From Escherichia sp. E1V33 (GTDB lineage Bacteria; Pseudomonadota; Gammaproteobacteria; Enterobacterales; Enterobacteriaceae), in the NCBI RefSeq assembly GCF_004211955.1, contig NZ_RHJI01000034.1, forward strand, positions 1-48,541: a DNA stretch of 48,541 nucleotides, read 5' to 3'. This document shows positions 1 through 7,888 of the stretch, in pieces; within the stretch, counting starts at the first letter, position 1; each line of letters opens with the position of its first letter. Position numbers and translations under genes: made by a program. Below the pieces are notes generated by a model. That model saw only the letters and a list, made by a program, of their open reading frames with translations. It searched no databases and was not told where the DNA came from.

Positions 1-1
1 G

Positions 2-817
2 ACAAAATTTTTATGGGACGGGATGCGGCTGGCGCAGGAGAGCAGGCCGGAGGGAATAAGCAGCCTGTACATCTACAGAGGGCCGGGGAGTTATGAACCG
101 CTGGCGCGGGTGGATAAGGCGGGGAAAGAGGGACCGACCCGGATACTGTATTTTCACACGGATGTGAACGGCGCGCCGGAAGAGATGACGGACAGTGACG
201 GGAAAATCGTGTGGGAGACGGGGTATCAGGTCTGGGGTAACACGATACAGGAGAAGGACCACGGCAGGGTGGAGCAGAACCTGCGTTACCAGGGACAGTA
301 CCTCGACAGGGAAACGGGGCTGCACTACAATCTGCACAGGTACTATGATCCGGATGTCGGGCGGTTCATGGTAACGGACCCGATAGGGCTGGCGGGTGGT
401 ATCAATCCCTACCAGTATGCGCCGAATCCGCTGAGTTGGATTGACCCGCTTGGGCTAAAATCATGTTTCTCTAGTAGTACAGGCCAGAAACGTGCTGAAG
501 ATATTATCAAAAAGCATGGCGGGATTCAGACCGCTGAGAATCGATATCAGATGCCTAATCGTCGAGCTGCAAGACAGGCTGCATCAGAAATAGCGGGGAA
601 TCTCGGTTCTGATCGTATCATAACAAGAAAGCCTGACTTTAGAGGTGGTCCATATACGTGGAAAGATTCTCAAGGACGTATAGGTGCTACAAACGCAAGT
701 GGAACTGCGGGGTGGCGTGATGACATTTTAGGACATCCTGAATTCGGGGCTGGTTCCCATGTCAATGCCTGGAATGAGGCAGACGGTATTTTAAGTAATT
801 TACATTTGGATTATTAA
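2..817 (+). CDS. rhsE: C-terminal end of an Rhs polymorphic toxin (rhsE locus), 5' part outside window
   Basis: The frame is open at the left edge and reads Rhs core sequence (FLWDGMRL, then YLDRETGLHYNLHRYYDPDVGRF in pieces, then DPIGLAGG). It ends at the conserved PxxxxDPLGL junction at about 443-457, where Rhs proteins are self-cleaved. The 119-residue tip that follows (458-814) is the variable toxin. It has a GWRDD motif and a GSHVNAW segment near the end, as in other Rhs tips I recall, but I cannot name its activity with certainty; a nuclease is possible. GC content falls sharply after the junction, the usual sign of tip exchange. An ATG at 23 exists, but the homology runs upstream of it, so the gene is partial rather than starting there. 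The locus is called rhsE from its position left of pptA-yddH-nat. Confidence 0.88.
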   Translation, partial: TKFLWDGMRLAQESRPEGISSLYIYRGPGSYEPLARVDKAGKEGPTRILYFHTDVNGAPEEMTDSDGKIVWETGYQVWGNTIQEKDHGRVEQNLRYQGQYLDRETGLHYNLHRYYDPDVGRFMVTDPIGLAGGINPYQYAPNPLSWIDPLGLKSCFSSSTGQKRAEDIIKKHGGIQTAENRYQMPNRRAARQAASEIAGNLGSDRIITRKPDFRGGPYTWKDSQGRIGATNASGTAGWRDDILGHPEFGAGSHVNAWNEADGILSNLHLDY

Positions 818-818
818 A

Positions 819-1214
819 ATGGACAAAATTATATTTAGATCCGAGTCTGATAGAGAGAATGCAAAGGCAAGTGATACCGAAGCTATTTGGTATACAGTAG
901 TGAATGAGCTGAAACAATCAGAACAAATGGCAAGTACAAATCCATGGAACCAAGATGATGCGATTATAAAGAAAAGATTTTGTTTATTAGATGATTGTGT
1001 TATTTCTATACGTTCGGCAAGAGCTGAAGATCGAATAGAAAAAAGAGATTATAATAAAGGATATTATTTTATTGAGATAATGAACCAAGATGAATCGATA
1101 AAATTTAGCTCACGTAAAATATATTCATGGGAACAAGTTATTGAATGTGCGTCTTGGTTCAAAGGAGTATCTTTTTTAGCTGCGCAAAGAATATGGAAAG
1201 CAAAGAAGTTGTAA
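819..1214 (+). CDS. Putative immunity protein for the Rhs tip
   Basis: The 131-residue protein begins one base after the Rhs stop codon, the standard position for the cognate immunity gene of an Rhs toxin, so the pair is probably co-translated. It is AT-rich, soluble and has no signal peptide or membrane segment. I do not recognise its family. The inferred role is cytoplasmic neutralisation of the toxin domain at 458-814. The evidence is position and base composition, not a recognised domain. Confidence 0.75.
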   Translation: MDKIIFRSESDRENAKASDTEAIWYTVVNELKQSEQMASTNPWNQDDAIIKKRFCLLDDCVISIRSARAEDRIEKRDYNKGYYFIEIMNQDESIKFSSRKIYSWEQVIECASWFKGVSFLAAQRIWKAKKL

Positions 1215-1324
1215 TGAAATAGAATTGAAATAAGGGATGTTACCAGATATTATTTAGCACCCAGTGAATTGGGGTATGGTGATTGCTCCTTACTTTTTCT
1301 GAAACTATGCCTTGATGTCGCAAG

Positions 1325-1864
1325 GTGGGATTGCACTGCAACCTTCTGAGGTACTACGACTCGGACTGTGGAACATTTACGTAACCCGATCCGATAGGGC
1401 TGCTTGGTGGATTAAACTTATACCAATATCCACCGAATCCGTTAAGCTGGATCGATCCGTTAGGACTTGCTGTAGATCCAATTGCTAAATTAGAAGATCG
1501 CGGTTATACAGGGGTAACAAGAACTTCTGGCGGTGGTTTAGACTATTCAAATAGTAATGCGTTATATAACAAACGACCTGGAGTTAGCCCTAAAGTTACT
1601 ATTGAATATTCAGGTGATTATGAGGTTGATTATCAGAGAGCGAATGCGAAGGCTGGGTTAAATCAGGTTTCAACTCCAAGAGGATATGTCTGGCACCATC
1701 TTGATGATTATGATCCTGTTACTAATACAGGAACAATGCAGCTAATAGAAAAGCAAGCTCATAGCGGTATAAGCCATAATGGTGGTGTTAGTCAGTATAA
1801 GGCTGCAACTGGCAAAGAGTATACTCATCCAGCCAGAAACAGAGGATCACGGAAATGCGGTTAA
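1325..1864 (+). pseudogene. Silent orphan Rhs tip with WHH-type nuclease toxin
   Basis: Frame 2 reads the end of an Rhs core (LRYYDSDCGTFT, then PDPIGLLGGLNLYQY, then PLSWIDPLGL) followed by a roughly 130-residue variable tip. A TAA at 1382-1384 replaces a codon between GTFT and PDPIGL, and no start or ribosome site precedes the fragment, so it should not be expressed. The tip contains WHHLDDYDP at about 1690-1716, then GTMQLIEKQAHSGISH and GGVSQY, a layout matching the WHH branch of HNH/endonuclease VII-like toxin nucleases. The stop at 1862-1864 overlaps the next gene by ten bases. Such displaced tips are known in rhs loci and can replace the expressed tip by recombination through the shared core. 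Confidence 0.8.
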
Positions 1865-2259
1865 CGATTGAAGAGTCGGAAAAAAAACTAACTCAGGATG
1901 AATTTTCCGACTTTGAAAAGTATTTCGGTAAAAAACTTCCTGATAGCTTTAAAAATTTTTATCTTGAAAATAATGGTGGATATTTATCTGAAAATGGACA
2001 ATCTTCTCCGTTATTATTTTCTGGGTTCATTTCAATAAAACATGGGAAAGTTCCGATAGAAAAAACCTATCAAGATTTAATTGATGATTTCCTTGACTTA
2101 AAAGATATGGTTCCTTTTGCTGATGATGAGGGTGGTAATTGTTTTTTGCTTTCATTGAGGGATAAAGACTATGGGAAAATATACATATGGTTAATGGATG
2201 AAAAGGAATTAGCTTTTGTATGTGAATCTTTTGATTCATTTATTAATAAATTATCATAA
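1855..2259 (+). CDS. SMI1/KNR4 (SUKH) family immunity protein
   Basis: The 134-residue AT-rich protein starts inside the last codons of the orphan WHH toxin (ten-base overlap). The N-terminal pattern (an acidic helix, then LPDSFKNFYLENNGG) and the middle (MVPFADDEGGNCFLLSL, then the KIYIWLMDE strand) are the hallmarks of the SMI1/KNR4, or SUKH-1, fold. That family is the commonest immunity family beside nuclease toxins and often pairs with WHH tips. The predicted role is protection against WHH nuclease delivered by sibling cells. No obvious promoter is seen close upstream; expression may come from read-through of the first immunity gene or an internal promoter. The terminator at 2278 closes the unit. 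Confidence 0.85.
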   Translation: MRLTIEESEKKLTQDEFSDFEKYFGKKLPDSFKNFYLENNGGYLSENGQSSPLLFSGFISIKHGKVPIEKTYQDLIDDFLDLKDMVPFADDEGGNCFLLSLRDKDYGKIYIWLMDEKELAFVCESFDSFINKLS

Positions 2260-2277
2260 ATAGTATTTTATTAAAAG

Positions 2278-2312
2278 GCCGGGAAAGAAATAAAATCTTC
2301 CCGGCTTTTTAT
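2278..2312 (+). terminator. Rho-independent terminator after the Rhs immunity gene
   Basis: GCCGGGAA (2278-2285) pairs perfectly with TTCCCGGC (2298-2305) across a 12-base loop and is followed by TTTTT. It lies 18 bases after the SUKH gene stop. Confidence 0.85.
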
Positions 2313-2439
2313 TATTAAACTCTCGTTCAGCACACTAAACATCCCGTTCCGATCTCAAATCCCGCTTCTCTCAGCCATTTGGCGCTGATTTTGATAACCG
2401 GCGTGTCACTGCGGTTGGGAAGATGCTGTGTTGGTAGCA

Positions 2440-2662
2440 CGACGGGTAGAGCCGGATGGCTGCCGCCAGGCGTACCGTTACAACGCGCTGAACGTGGTCA
2501 TGGAAGTGGTGTTCACCAGTGGTCGGATGCCGGAGAAACGGACGCCCCGGAGATTATCCGCTTCAGTTATGACAGACTGGGGCGGATGCTGACCGAGGAG
2601 ACGGCGCAGGGCGTCTTAACCCATCAGTACGATTAACTCAGCAACCGGACTGCCACCACCTT
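2440..2662 (+). pseudogene. Frameshifted fragment of Rhs core
   Basis: Two frames carry recognisable Rhs core. Frame 1 from about 2440 reads RRVEPDGCRQAYRYNALNVV. Near 2508-2515 the homology moves to frame 3, which reads VHQWSDAGET, then IIRFSYDRLGRMLTEE and VLTHQYD. This ends in TAA at 2634-2636 where Rhs cores normally read YDALGNRTATT; after the stop the frame still reads LSNRTATT. With one frameshift, one nonsense codon and no start, this is a dead remnant of a second rhs element. It passes straight into the H-repeat remnant. Confidence 0.8.
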
Positions 2663-2663
2663 T

Positions 2664-2850
2664 TCATTTCATGAATGTATTACCGGGATGCGTGAATGTC
2701 ATTCTTCAGATGATAAAAGTCGTCGCAGGGGAGCGATTCACGTTATTATTGCATCCTCAATAATGCACAATCTGGTCCTCGGGAAGAGCAAGATGGATGA
2801 AAAATCCAATGAGATGCCAGAAAGACATCGCTAAGAAATAGATATAGACT
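2664..2850 (+). mobile_element. H-repeat (ISAs1-like) transposase remnant with internal deletions
   Basis: The frame continuing from the Rhs fragment reads [23 protein letters not shown], then MDEKSNE, matching my recollection of the H-repeat proteins (YhhI/YdcC family) that accompany rhs elements. About 16 residues are missing between HSSDD and KSRRRG, including the IDGKTL catalytic region. A second, larger deletion joins DEKSNE to a different frame that reads CQKDIA near 2815-2832. Only about 60 codons remain, so it cannot be functional. Confidence 0.8.
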
Positions 2851-2916
2851 AATTATTACCCCCCGTCAGTCCTTGTTAAGAGCAGGAGAGACGTAATCTG
2901 GCCGGTCCCCTAATGC

Positions 2917-4014
2917 TTATAAAGCCCATTGATTTCGCCCACTTTCTTTCGCCCGGTATAACGCGGCGTCGGCATCTGAAACAATTTGTTCAGCCGTTTT
3001 TGCGGGAGCAGAACAGGTAATCCCCTGACTAACCGTAACAAACGCACTAACAGCAGATGCCTGATGCGGGATAGCTGCCAGTTTAAGTTCTTGCTTCACT
3101 CTGGCTGCTACCGTCTCTGCTTCCGGCAATGTTGCATTAAAAAGTATGATGGCAAACTCTTCGCCACCATAACGGACGACGACATCCTCTGACTGGCGAG
3201 TTGAACGCTGTAGAGCGTCGGCAACTTGTATCAGACAACGATCCCCAGCGGGATGCCCGTAAGTGTCGTTGTAACGTTTAAAAAAATCGACATCCAGCAT
3301 AATAAGAGCAAATGGCCCGCCGTTATCTATCGCGTCGTGTAAGATACTGTTCATTGCACGTCGGTTTGCTACCCCAGTTAAAGGATCACGGTGTGCTAAT
3401 GCGTCAAGGCGATTAATTAACTGATTGTTATAGCTGTTTTGTTCCCATGCTTCTTCAAACCAACGTAACAAAATGAGTCGCCCACCATATAGAGCCAGTG
3501 AAAAAATACACCAGATAACAGCAAAATGAATATTGATCTGTTGATTAAGCATAAGACTCGCTATTGGAGTGGTGAACCATAAGGGAATGACAAATGCGAG
3601 CAATGATGGGGTATGGAAATAAAGTGCAACAACGCCACTAAGCATTAATAATACACATAGTGGATAAGCAAACTGCAGCGTCCAGTGCGCAATAAAGTGA
3701 TAACTACACCATGACCATAGCAGGCTCAGGGCAACTAATAGCACCTGGATAGGTAAGGTTTTTTGCCGAGGGATGAGTAGTAAACCACCGCAAATCAGCA
3801 GAATACCCGTTGCAGATATATCAATGGAATGTATAAGGCTTTTTTCATTTAACCAAGGAGGAGTAAGGTCATTAAACAGAACACGGCGCAGCAAAATCAT
3901 CAATGCAAAACTGACATTGATAAAAGCAAACCATGGCAAACTAATTGTCATGCCGCGAATTACCATATCGCCGCGGGTTTTCCACGAGTGAGGCGTTTTT
4001 CTTCTTTCAGCCAT
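2917..4014 (-). CDS. Membrane-bound GGDEF diguanylate cyclase (accessory)
   Basis: The protein has 365 residues from the chosen ATG (MAERRKTPHS). It has about six hydrophobic segments in roughly the first 190 residues, then a GGDEF domain. The signature is RYGGEEFAII, with DPLTGVANRRA, DVDFFKRYNDTYGH and ADAALYRAKESGRN in the expected order, so the catalytic site for making c-di-GMP from two GTP looks intact. The product-inhibition site (RxxD just before VVVRYGG) reads QSED, so the key Arg is displaced. No good Shine-Dalgarno precedes the ATG at 4014, and a terminator ends ten bases upstream; the next in-frame ATG (3966) is an alternative start. I do not know it as a K-12 gene; it is probably one of the strain-variable E. 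coli cyclases. Confidence 0.85.
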   Translation of the reverse strand: MAERRKTPHSWKTRGDMVIRGMTISLPWFAFINVSFALMILLRRVLFNDLTPPWLNEKSLIHSIDISATGILLICGGLLLIPRQKTLPIQVLLVALSLLWSWCSYHFIAHWTLQFAYPLCVLLMLSGVVALYFHTPSLLAFVIPLWFTTPIASLMLNQQINIHFAVIWCIFSLALYGGRLILLRWFEEAWEQNSYNNQLINRLDALAHRDPLTGVANRRAMNSILHDAIDNGGPFALIMLDVDFFKRYNDTYGHPAGDRCLIQVADALQRSTRQSEDVVVRYGGEEFAIILFNATLPEAETVAARVKQELKLAAIPHQASAVSAFVTVSQGITCSAPAKTAEQIVSDADAALYRAKESGRNQWAL

Positions 4015-4024
4015 TTTTTTAACC

Positions 4025-4047
4025 AAAAAAGGGCAGGATACCTGCCC
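4025..4047 (-). terminator. Terminator after the sulfatase remnant, abutting the cyclase start
   Basis: On the minus strand GGGCAGG and CCTGCCC form a perfect 7-bp stem with a three-base loop, followed by TTTTTT. It lies 14 bases after the sulfatase stop and ends 10 bases before the cyclase ATG. Confidence 0.85.
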
Positions 4048-4061
4048 GATACACAGTAAAT

Positions 4062-4658
4062 TTATGGTGTCACTATATTGAACCAAAATTCAAAATTATC
4101 CATATAACCTAACAGCTCGTTGAGTTTTTCCGCATTACCAGTAATTTTGACATCTCCTTTGTCCGTGGCTTCTTTCAGCGTCTCTTCTTTCAGTACAATT
4201 TTGTTCAATACATCACGAGACAGAGAGATAGTAGCATCAGCATCCGAAGCCTCTACACCAGCGGTATGATTGAGAACACCAAAATCGAAATTCAACACGG
4301 CTTTGGCATCTGCCGCTTTCTCACCATTAATATGGACGGCACGATAATCAAAAAACATCTCTGGCGTCATCGCACGCACGGTGTCAGGGCCGGCAGTATT
4401 TGGTGTTGGTAATTGTTGTACGCCATTACGCAATTCCTGTGCGCCACTGAGATGGAAATTACGCCACGGCCCAGATTCAGCCTGATAGCCTAACTGCTCA
4501 AGCGCGTCAGCTTCCAGATTTCTCGCTGCCTGGTTGTTTGGATCGGCAAACACCACCTTACTAACAACCTGGGCAACCCAGCGGAAATTACCCTGGCCAT
4601 AATCCTGTTTGGCTTTTTGTAAAATAGCATCAGCACCGCCCATATACTCGACAAATGT
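4062..4658 (-). pseudogene. C-terminal remnant of an alkyl sulfatase (SdsA/YjcS family)
   Basis: The fragment of about 195 residues starts with TFVEYMGGADAIL and contains the family's helical ADPNNQAARNLEADALEQLG segment and QAESGPWRNFHLSGAQELRNG, followed by an SCP2-like C-terminal domain (FFDYRAVHINGEKA to the end). Alkyl sulfatases of this family are about 650 residues long, with a zinc beta-lactamase domain at the N-terminus. That domain is entirely missing here, and an in-frame TAA lies just upstream (near 4686). The remaining part could be translated from the ATG at 4643 but cannot hydrolyse sulfate esters. The clean C-terminus and intact terminator suggest that a 5' deletion removed the rest. 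Confidence 0.8.
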
Positions 4659-4986
4659 TTGCTTGTTGTTGATTAAGCTGCATCTTTAGCGTCTCCAGAA
4701 TGGGTTTTTATTGGTGTAATTAAGAATGAAAATTTTTAGTGAGGGCAAGAATAACTATAATGGGCGTTAATAAATTGGCAAGCCGGGACTTGATGTTTTC
4801 TTAATGGCATGTTGGCGAAGAATATATTCTGCAAGTTAACGTTTTTGTTGGTGCTTTATTTAAAACAGGGTAGTACAAATATGTACAAATTCAAGTAGGC
4901 ATTATTGTCGTAAAAAAGCATCACCGGACACATGACAGTCACAACGTGTGTTAATTTTACTGACATCTTTCAAAAGGAGCACAATC
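4659..4986. other. Intergenic AT-rich stretch between sulfatase remnant and pptA
   Basis: No gene of credible length is seen. The left end is the deletion junction of the sulfatase; the right end must carry the pptA promoter, but no convincing -35/-10 pair stands out. AGGAG at 4975-4979 is the pptA ribosome site. Confidence 0.6.
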
Positions 4987-5214
4987 ATGCCTCACATAGA
5001 CATAAAATGTTTTCCACGGGAACTGGACGAACAACAAAAAGCAGCACTTGCTGCAGATATTACCGACGTTATTATTCGCCATCTGAACAGTAAAGACAGT
5101 TCGATAAGCATTGCTCTACAGCAGATTCAACCAGAATCATGGCAAGCTATCTGGGACGCCGAAATCGCGCCCCAAATGGAGGCTTTGATAAAGAAACCTG
5201 GTTACAGCATGTAA
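4987..5214 (+). CDS. pptA: 4-oxalocrotonate tautomerase-family enzyme PptA
   Basis: The 75-residue protein begins Met-Pro; the proline exposed after Met removal is the general base of this tautomerase superfamily. The family is known to tautomerise phenylpyruvate and similar keto acids as a small oligomer in the cytoplasm. The start is set by AGGAG eight bases before the ATG at 4987; the in-frame ATG at 4948 has no ribosome site and would bury the catalytic proline. It stands alone, convergent with yddH, with only three bases between the two stop codons. The physiological substrate is not known to me. Confidence 0.93.
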
Positions 5215-5217
5215 TGC

Positions 5218-5787
5218 TTAACCTGCCGTAACTCGCTTGCCGCTGGTAACGAAGGTGCCAGCGCCTAAATGATGTAGTGTATTGAGTTTATCATCATCAA
5301 ACTGCCAGCGGCCTTCGACAAATACTCGTGCGTCTGCCGCTGCCGATACCACTTCGCCAAATAGCGTATCGTATTTTTCTTGCTCGGAGGTCGCAGGTAG
5401 CAGGCGGCACTCCATCCACGCCAGACATTTTTCCTCGACCAGCGGCAAACCAAGCACCGGGCCTTTCACCACCGGAATGCCGTAGCAATTAAATTTATCT
5501 TCTTCACGACCCGACACACTTCCCACCGCCCACGTCCAGTTAGTTGCTGCAACGCCCGGGATAACGATGCCAAATTTACTGTTACGTTCAATCAACTCCC
5601 TGGTCCATGTCGATTTATCTACCACAATCGCCACACGTGGCGGTTCAAACTCCACCGGCATCGACCAGGCCGCAGCCATAAGGTTACGCCGCTGAGATTG
5701 ATCATCGAAACTGGTTATCAAAACTGTGGGGCCATGATTTAACAGACGGCTGGCATGATGCAACTCGACGGGGATGAATCGGCTCAC
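5218..5787 (-). CDS. yddH: Flavin reductase-like protein YddH
   Basis: The 189-residue soluble protein has the FMN-binding split-barrel layout of flavin reductase-like proteins: an early TVLITSFDDQSQRRNLMAAAWSMPVEFEPP strand-loop, where flavin phosphate is normally held, and the IVVDKSTWTRELIERN region. It matches E. coli YddH in length and position. Family members bind FMN and reduce flavins or act as oxidoreductases; no substrate is established for YddH. It is transcribed alone, divergently from nat. Confidence 0.85.
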   Translation of the reverse strand: MSRFIPVELHHASRLLNHGPTVLITSFDDQSQRRNLMAAAWSMPVEFEPPRVAIVVDKSTWTRELIERNSKFGIVIPGVAATNWTWAVGSVSGREEDKFNCYGIPVVKGPVLGLPLVEEKCLAWMECRLLPATSEQEKYDTLFGEVVSAAADARVFVEGRWQFDDDKLNTLHHLGAGTFVTSGKRVTAG

Positions 5788-5961
5788 GGTATCGCCTCGC
5801 TAAGAAGGGTGTTTTAAAAGCGTAGCTCGTAACGCAATAAGCAACGAAATTAACGGGATCGGCGATTTGCGAACGTGATGCATGTCCGCGATCGCACAAA
5901 ATAGCCTGTGCGGCGTCTATTCCAGGTTATAAGTTGATAAAACCACTAACGGAAACGCCTG

Positions 5962-6807
5962 ATGACGCCCATTCTGAATCATTATTTTGCCCGCATTAAC
6001 TGGTCTGGAGCTGCTGCGGTCAATATCGATACGCTTCGTGCATTACACCTGAAACACAATTGCACCATTCCATTTGAAAATCTCGATGTTCTGCTGCCGA
6101 GGGAAATGCAGCTTGATGATCAATCTCTGGAAGAGAAATTGGTGTTCGCCCGGCGTGGCGGTTACTGCTTTGAACAGAATGGCGTGTTTGAGCGGGTATT
6201 ACGTGAGCTGGGTTTTCAGGTACGCAGTCTGTTAGGTCGCGTAGTGTTATCTAATCCGCCAGCATTACCGCCGCGTACACATCGTTTGCTGTTGGTGGAG
6301 CTGGAAGGAGAAAAATGGATTGCTGATGTCGGTTTCGGTGGTCAGACATTGACTGCGCCGATTCGTTTAGTGGCGGATATCGCACAAATAACGCCACATG
6401 GCGAATATCGGCTTTTACAGGAAGGGGATGACTGGATTTTGCAGTTTAATCATCATCAGCACTGGCAGTCGATGTATCTTTTTGATCTCTGCGAGCAACA
6501 ACAAAGCGATTATGTGATGGGCAATTTCTGGTCGGCGCACTGGCCGCAATCGCATTTTCGCCATCATTTGTTGATGTGCCGCCATTTGCCGGACGGTGGC
6601 AAGCTAACGCTGACCAATTTTCATTTCACCCATTATGAAAATGGGCACGCGGTGGAGCAGCGAAATCTACCTGATGTGGCGTCGTTATATGCTGTGATGC
6701 AGGAACAGTTTGGTCTGGGCGTAGATGACGCAAAGCATGGCTTTACCGTGGATGAACTGGCGTTGGTGATGGCGGCGTTTGATACGCACCCGGAGGCGGG
6801 GAAATAG
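5962..6807 (+). CDS. nat: Arylamine N-acetyltransferase
   Basis: This 281-residue cytosolic enzyme (also called NhoA) transfers acetyl from acetyl-CoA to aromatic amines and hydroxylamines, detoxifying or activating xenobiotics. The Cys-His-Asp triad is visible: Cys69 in RRGGYCFEQN, His107 in PRTHRLLL and Asp122 in IADVGFGG. Length equals the K-12 enzyme. It is a single gene, followed closely by a pair of REP units and the convergent yddE. Confidence 0.96.
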   Translation: MTPILNHYFARINWSGAAAVNIDTLRALHLKHNCTIPFENLDVLLPREMQLDDQSLEEKLVFARRGGYCFEQNGVFERVLRELGFQVRSLLGRVVLSNPPALPPRTHRLLLVELEGEKWIADVGFGGQTLTAPIRLVADIAQITPHGEYRLLQEGDDWILQFNHHQHWQSMYLFDLCEQQQSDYVMGNFWSAHWPQSHFRHHLLMCRHLPDGGKLTLTNFHFTHYENGHAVEQRNLPDVASLYAVMQEQFGLGVDDAKHGFTVDELALVMAAFDTHPEAGK

Positions 6808-6820
6808 TTTGTGCCAGAGT

Positions 6821-6883
6821 GCCGGATGCGGCGTAAACGCCTTATCCGGCGGTTGTAGGCCTGATAAGCGAAGCGCATCAGGC
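6821..6883. repeat. REP pair (BIME) between nat and yddE
   Basis: Two REP units lie in opposite orientation: GCCGGATGCGGCG to TTATCCGGC (6821-6850) and GCCTGATAAGCG to GCATCAGGC (6859-6883). They lie between convergent genes, the usual site for E. coli BIMEs. Confidence 0.92.
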
Positions 6884-6915
6884 AATTTGTTTTTCTGCCA
6901 TCTATTGCAACGGTT

Positions 6916-7809
6916 TCAGAGTTCAATTGCCCATTCAGCATGGAAAAGAATCACCGCAGTGCCAGAAATGGTGACACTCTCCGGTTGGTTATCGCGAATT
7001 GTCACCGTCACATCAATCACGCCGTCACGCCCCAATGCGCGCCCCTGATGGCCTTTAACACGCAACACGCTGCCATCGTGGGGCAATACGTTGTGATGTA
7101 CCAACCATGCGCCCATCGGGCCATTGGCATTCCCGGTCACCGGATCTTCCACAATACCAATTGCAGGTGAGAACATGCGACCATCGGTTTCATTTTTGCC
7201 TGGGCGGATCTGGAACGGGAAGAAACCATTGCAGCCAATCTGCTTGCTGATAGCGGTCAGCGCAGCAAGGTCAGGCGAAAGGGCGTCGATGTCCACTTCC
7301 GGTTTCAGTGGAATCATCACTTTTGAGTGTCCTGTGGTTGCCACCTGGATTGGTAAGCCAGGCAATATATCGTCTTCAGTGAGATGAAGTGCGTTGATAA
7401 TCTCCGCTCGTGTTTCACCTTCCAGCGGTGGCTCAAAGCCCGGCGTACCTTGCTCTAGCGAAATACGATAATCATCGTTTTGCTTTTCGATAGTCACGCG
7501 ATGTTTTCCTGCCAGTGACGTTTGCCAGATCGTGCAATTTCCTAAACCTAACGCCTTCGCACGTACATAGTGCGCAGCTACTGTCGCGTGACCACAAATC
7601 GGCACTTCAACTGTTGGCGTAAAGTAGCGGATGCGCACATCGCTGTCGTCGCTGTGCAGCAGAAAAGCCGTTTCCGAATGACCTAATTCGCGGGCGATAA
7701 GCTGCATTTGCGCTTCGCTAAGATTATCGGCGGGGAAAACAACACCGGCAGAATTGCCGCGAAACGGTTGAGAGGTAAAAGCATCGACGTGGTAAACCTG
7801 CGGTTTCAT
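6916..7809 (-). CDS. yddE: PhzF-family isomerase YddE
   Basis: The 297-residue protein has the two-lobed PhzF/diaminopimelate epimerase fold. An N-terminal YHVDAFTSQPFRGNSAGVV is followed by GHSETAFLL with the conserved catalytic Glu46, then ICGHATVAAHY and, late in the chain, EDPVTGNANGPMGAWL, both classic PhzF motifs. Family members shift double bonds or isomerise small metabolites; the substrate of YddE is unknown. It is a single gene, with GGAGAACGTTA before the start. Confidence 0.92.
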   Translation of the reverse strand: MKPQVYHVDAFTSQPFRGNSAGVVFPADNLSEAQMQLIARELGHSETAFLLHSDDSDVRIRYFTPTVEVPICGHATVAAHYVRAKALGLGNCTIWQTSLAGKHRVTIEKQNDDYRISLEQGTPGFEPPLEGETRAEIINALHLTEDDILPGLPIQVATTGHSKVMIPLKPEVDIDALSPDLAALTAISKQIGCNGFFPFQIRPGKNETDGRMFSPAIGIVEDPVTGNANGPMGAWLVHHNVLPHDGSVLRVKGHQGRALGRDGVIDVTVTIRDNQPESVTISGTAVILFHAEWAIEL

Positions 7810-7851
7810 TAACGTTCTCCTGTGACTGGAGAGCTATCATAGCCTGCAAGT

Positions 7852-7878
7852 GGCCGGAGAGCGAAGGGCTATCCGGCC
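7852..7878 (-). terminator. Hairpin at the end of the narZYWV operon
   Basis: GGCCGGA (7852-7858) pairs with TCCGGCC (7872-7878), about ten bases beyond the narV stop. There is no strong U-run, so it may be a 3' stabilising structure rather than a strong terminator. Confidence 0.5.
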
Positions 7879-7888
7879 AGGGTGAAAA

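Noticed and set aside
2027-2239. 70-codon minus-strand frame opposite the SUKH immunity gene
   Set aside because: No ribosome site or recognisable content. The plus-strand frame fits the SUKH family.
4062-4643. Sulfatase fragment as a complete 193-residue gene
   Set aside because: The homology continues upstream of the ATG at 4643 (TFVEY) to an in-frame stop, and the catalytic domain is missing, so it is a remnant.
6821-6883. Inverted repeats near nat as a mobile element end
   Set aside because: The sequence fits the REP consensus and the same units recur at 14580 and 22090; no transposase is nearby.
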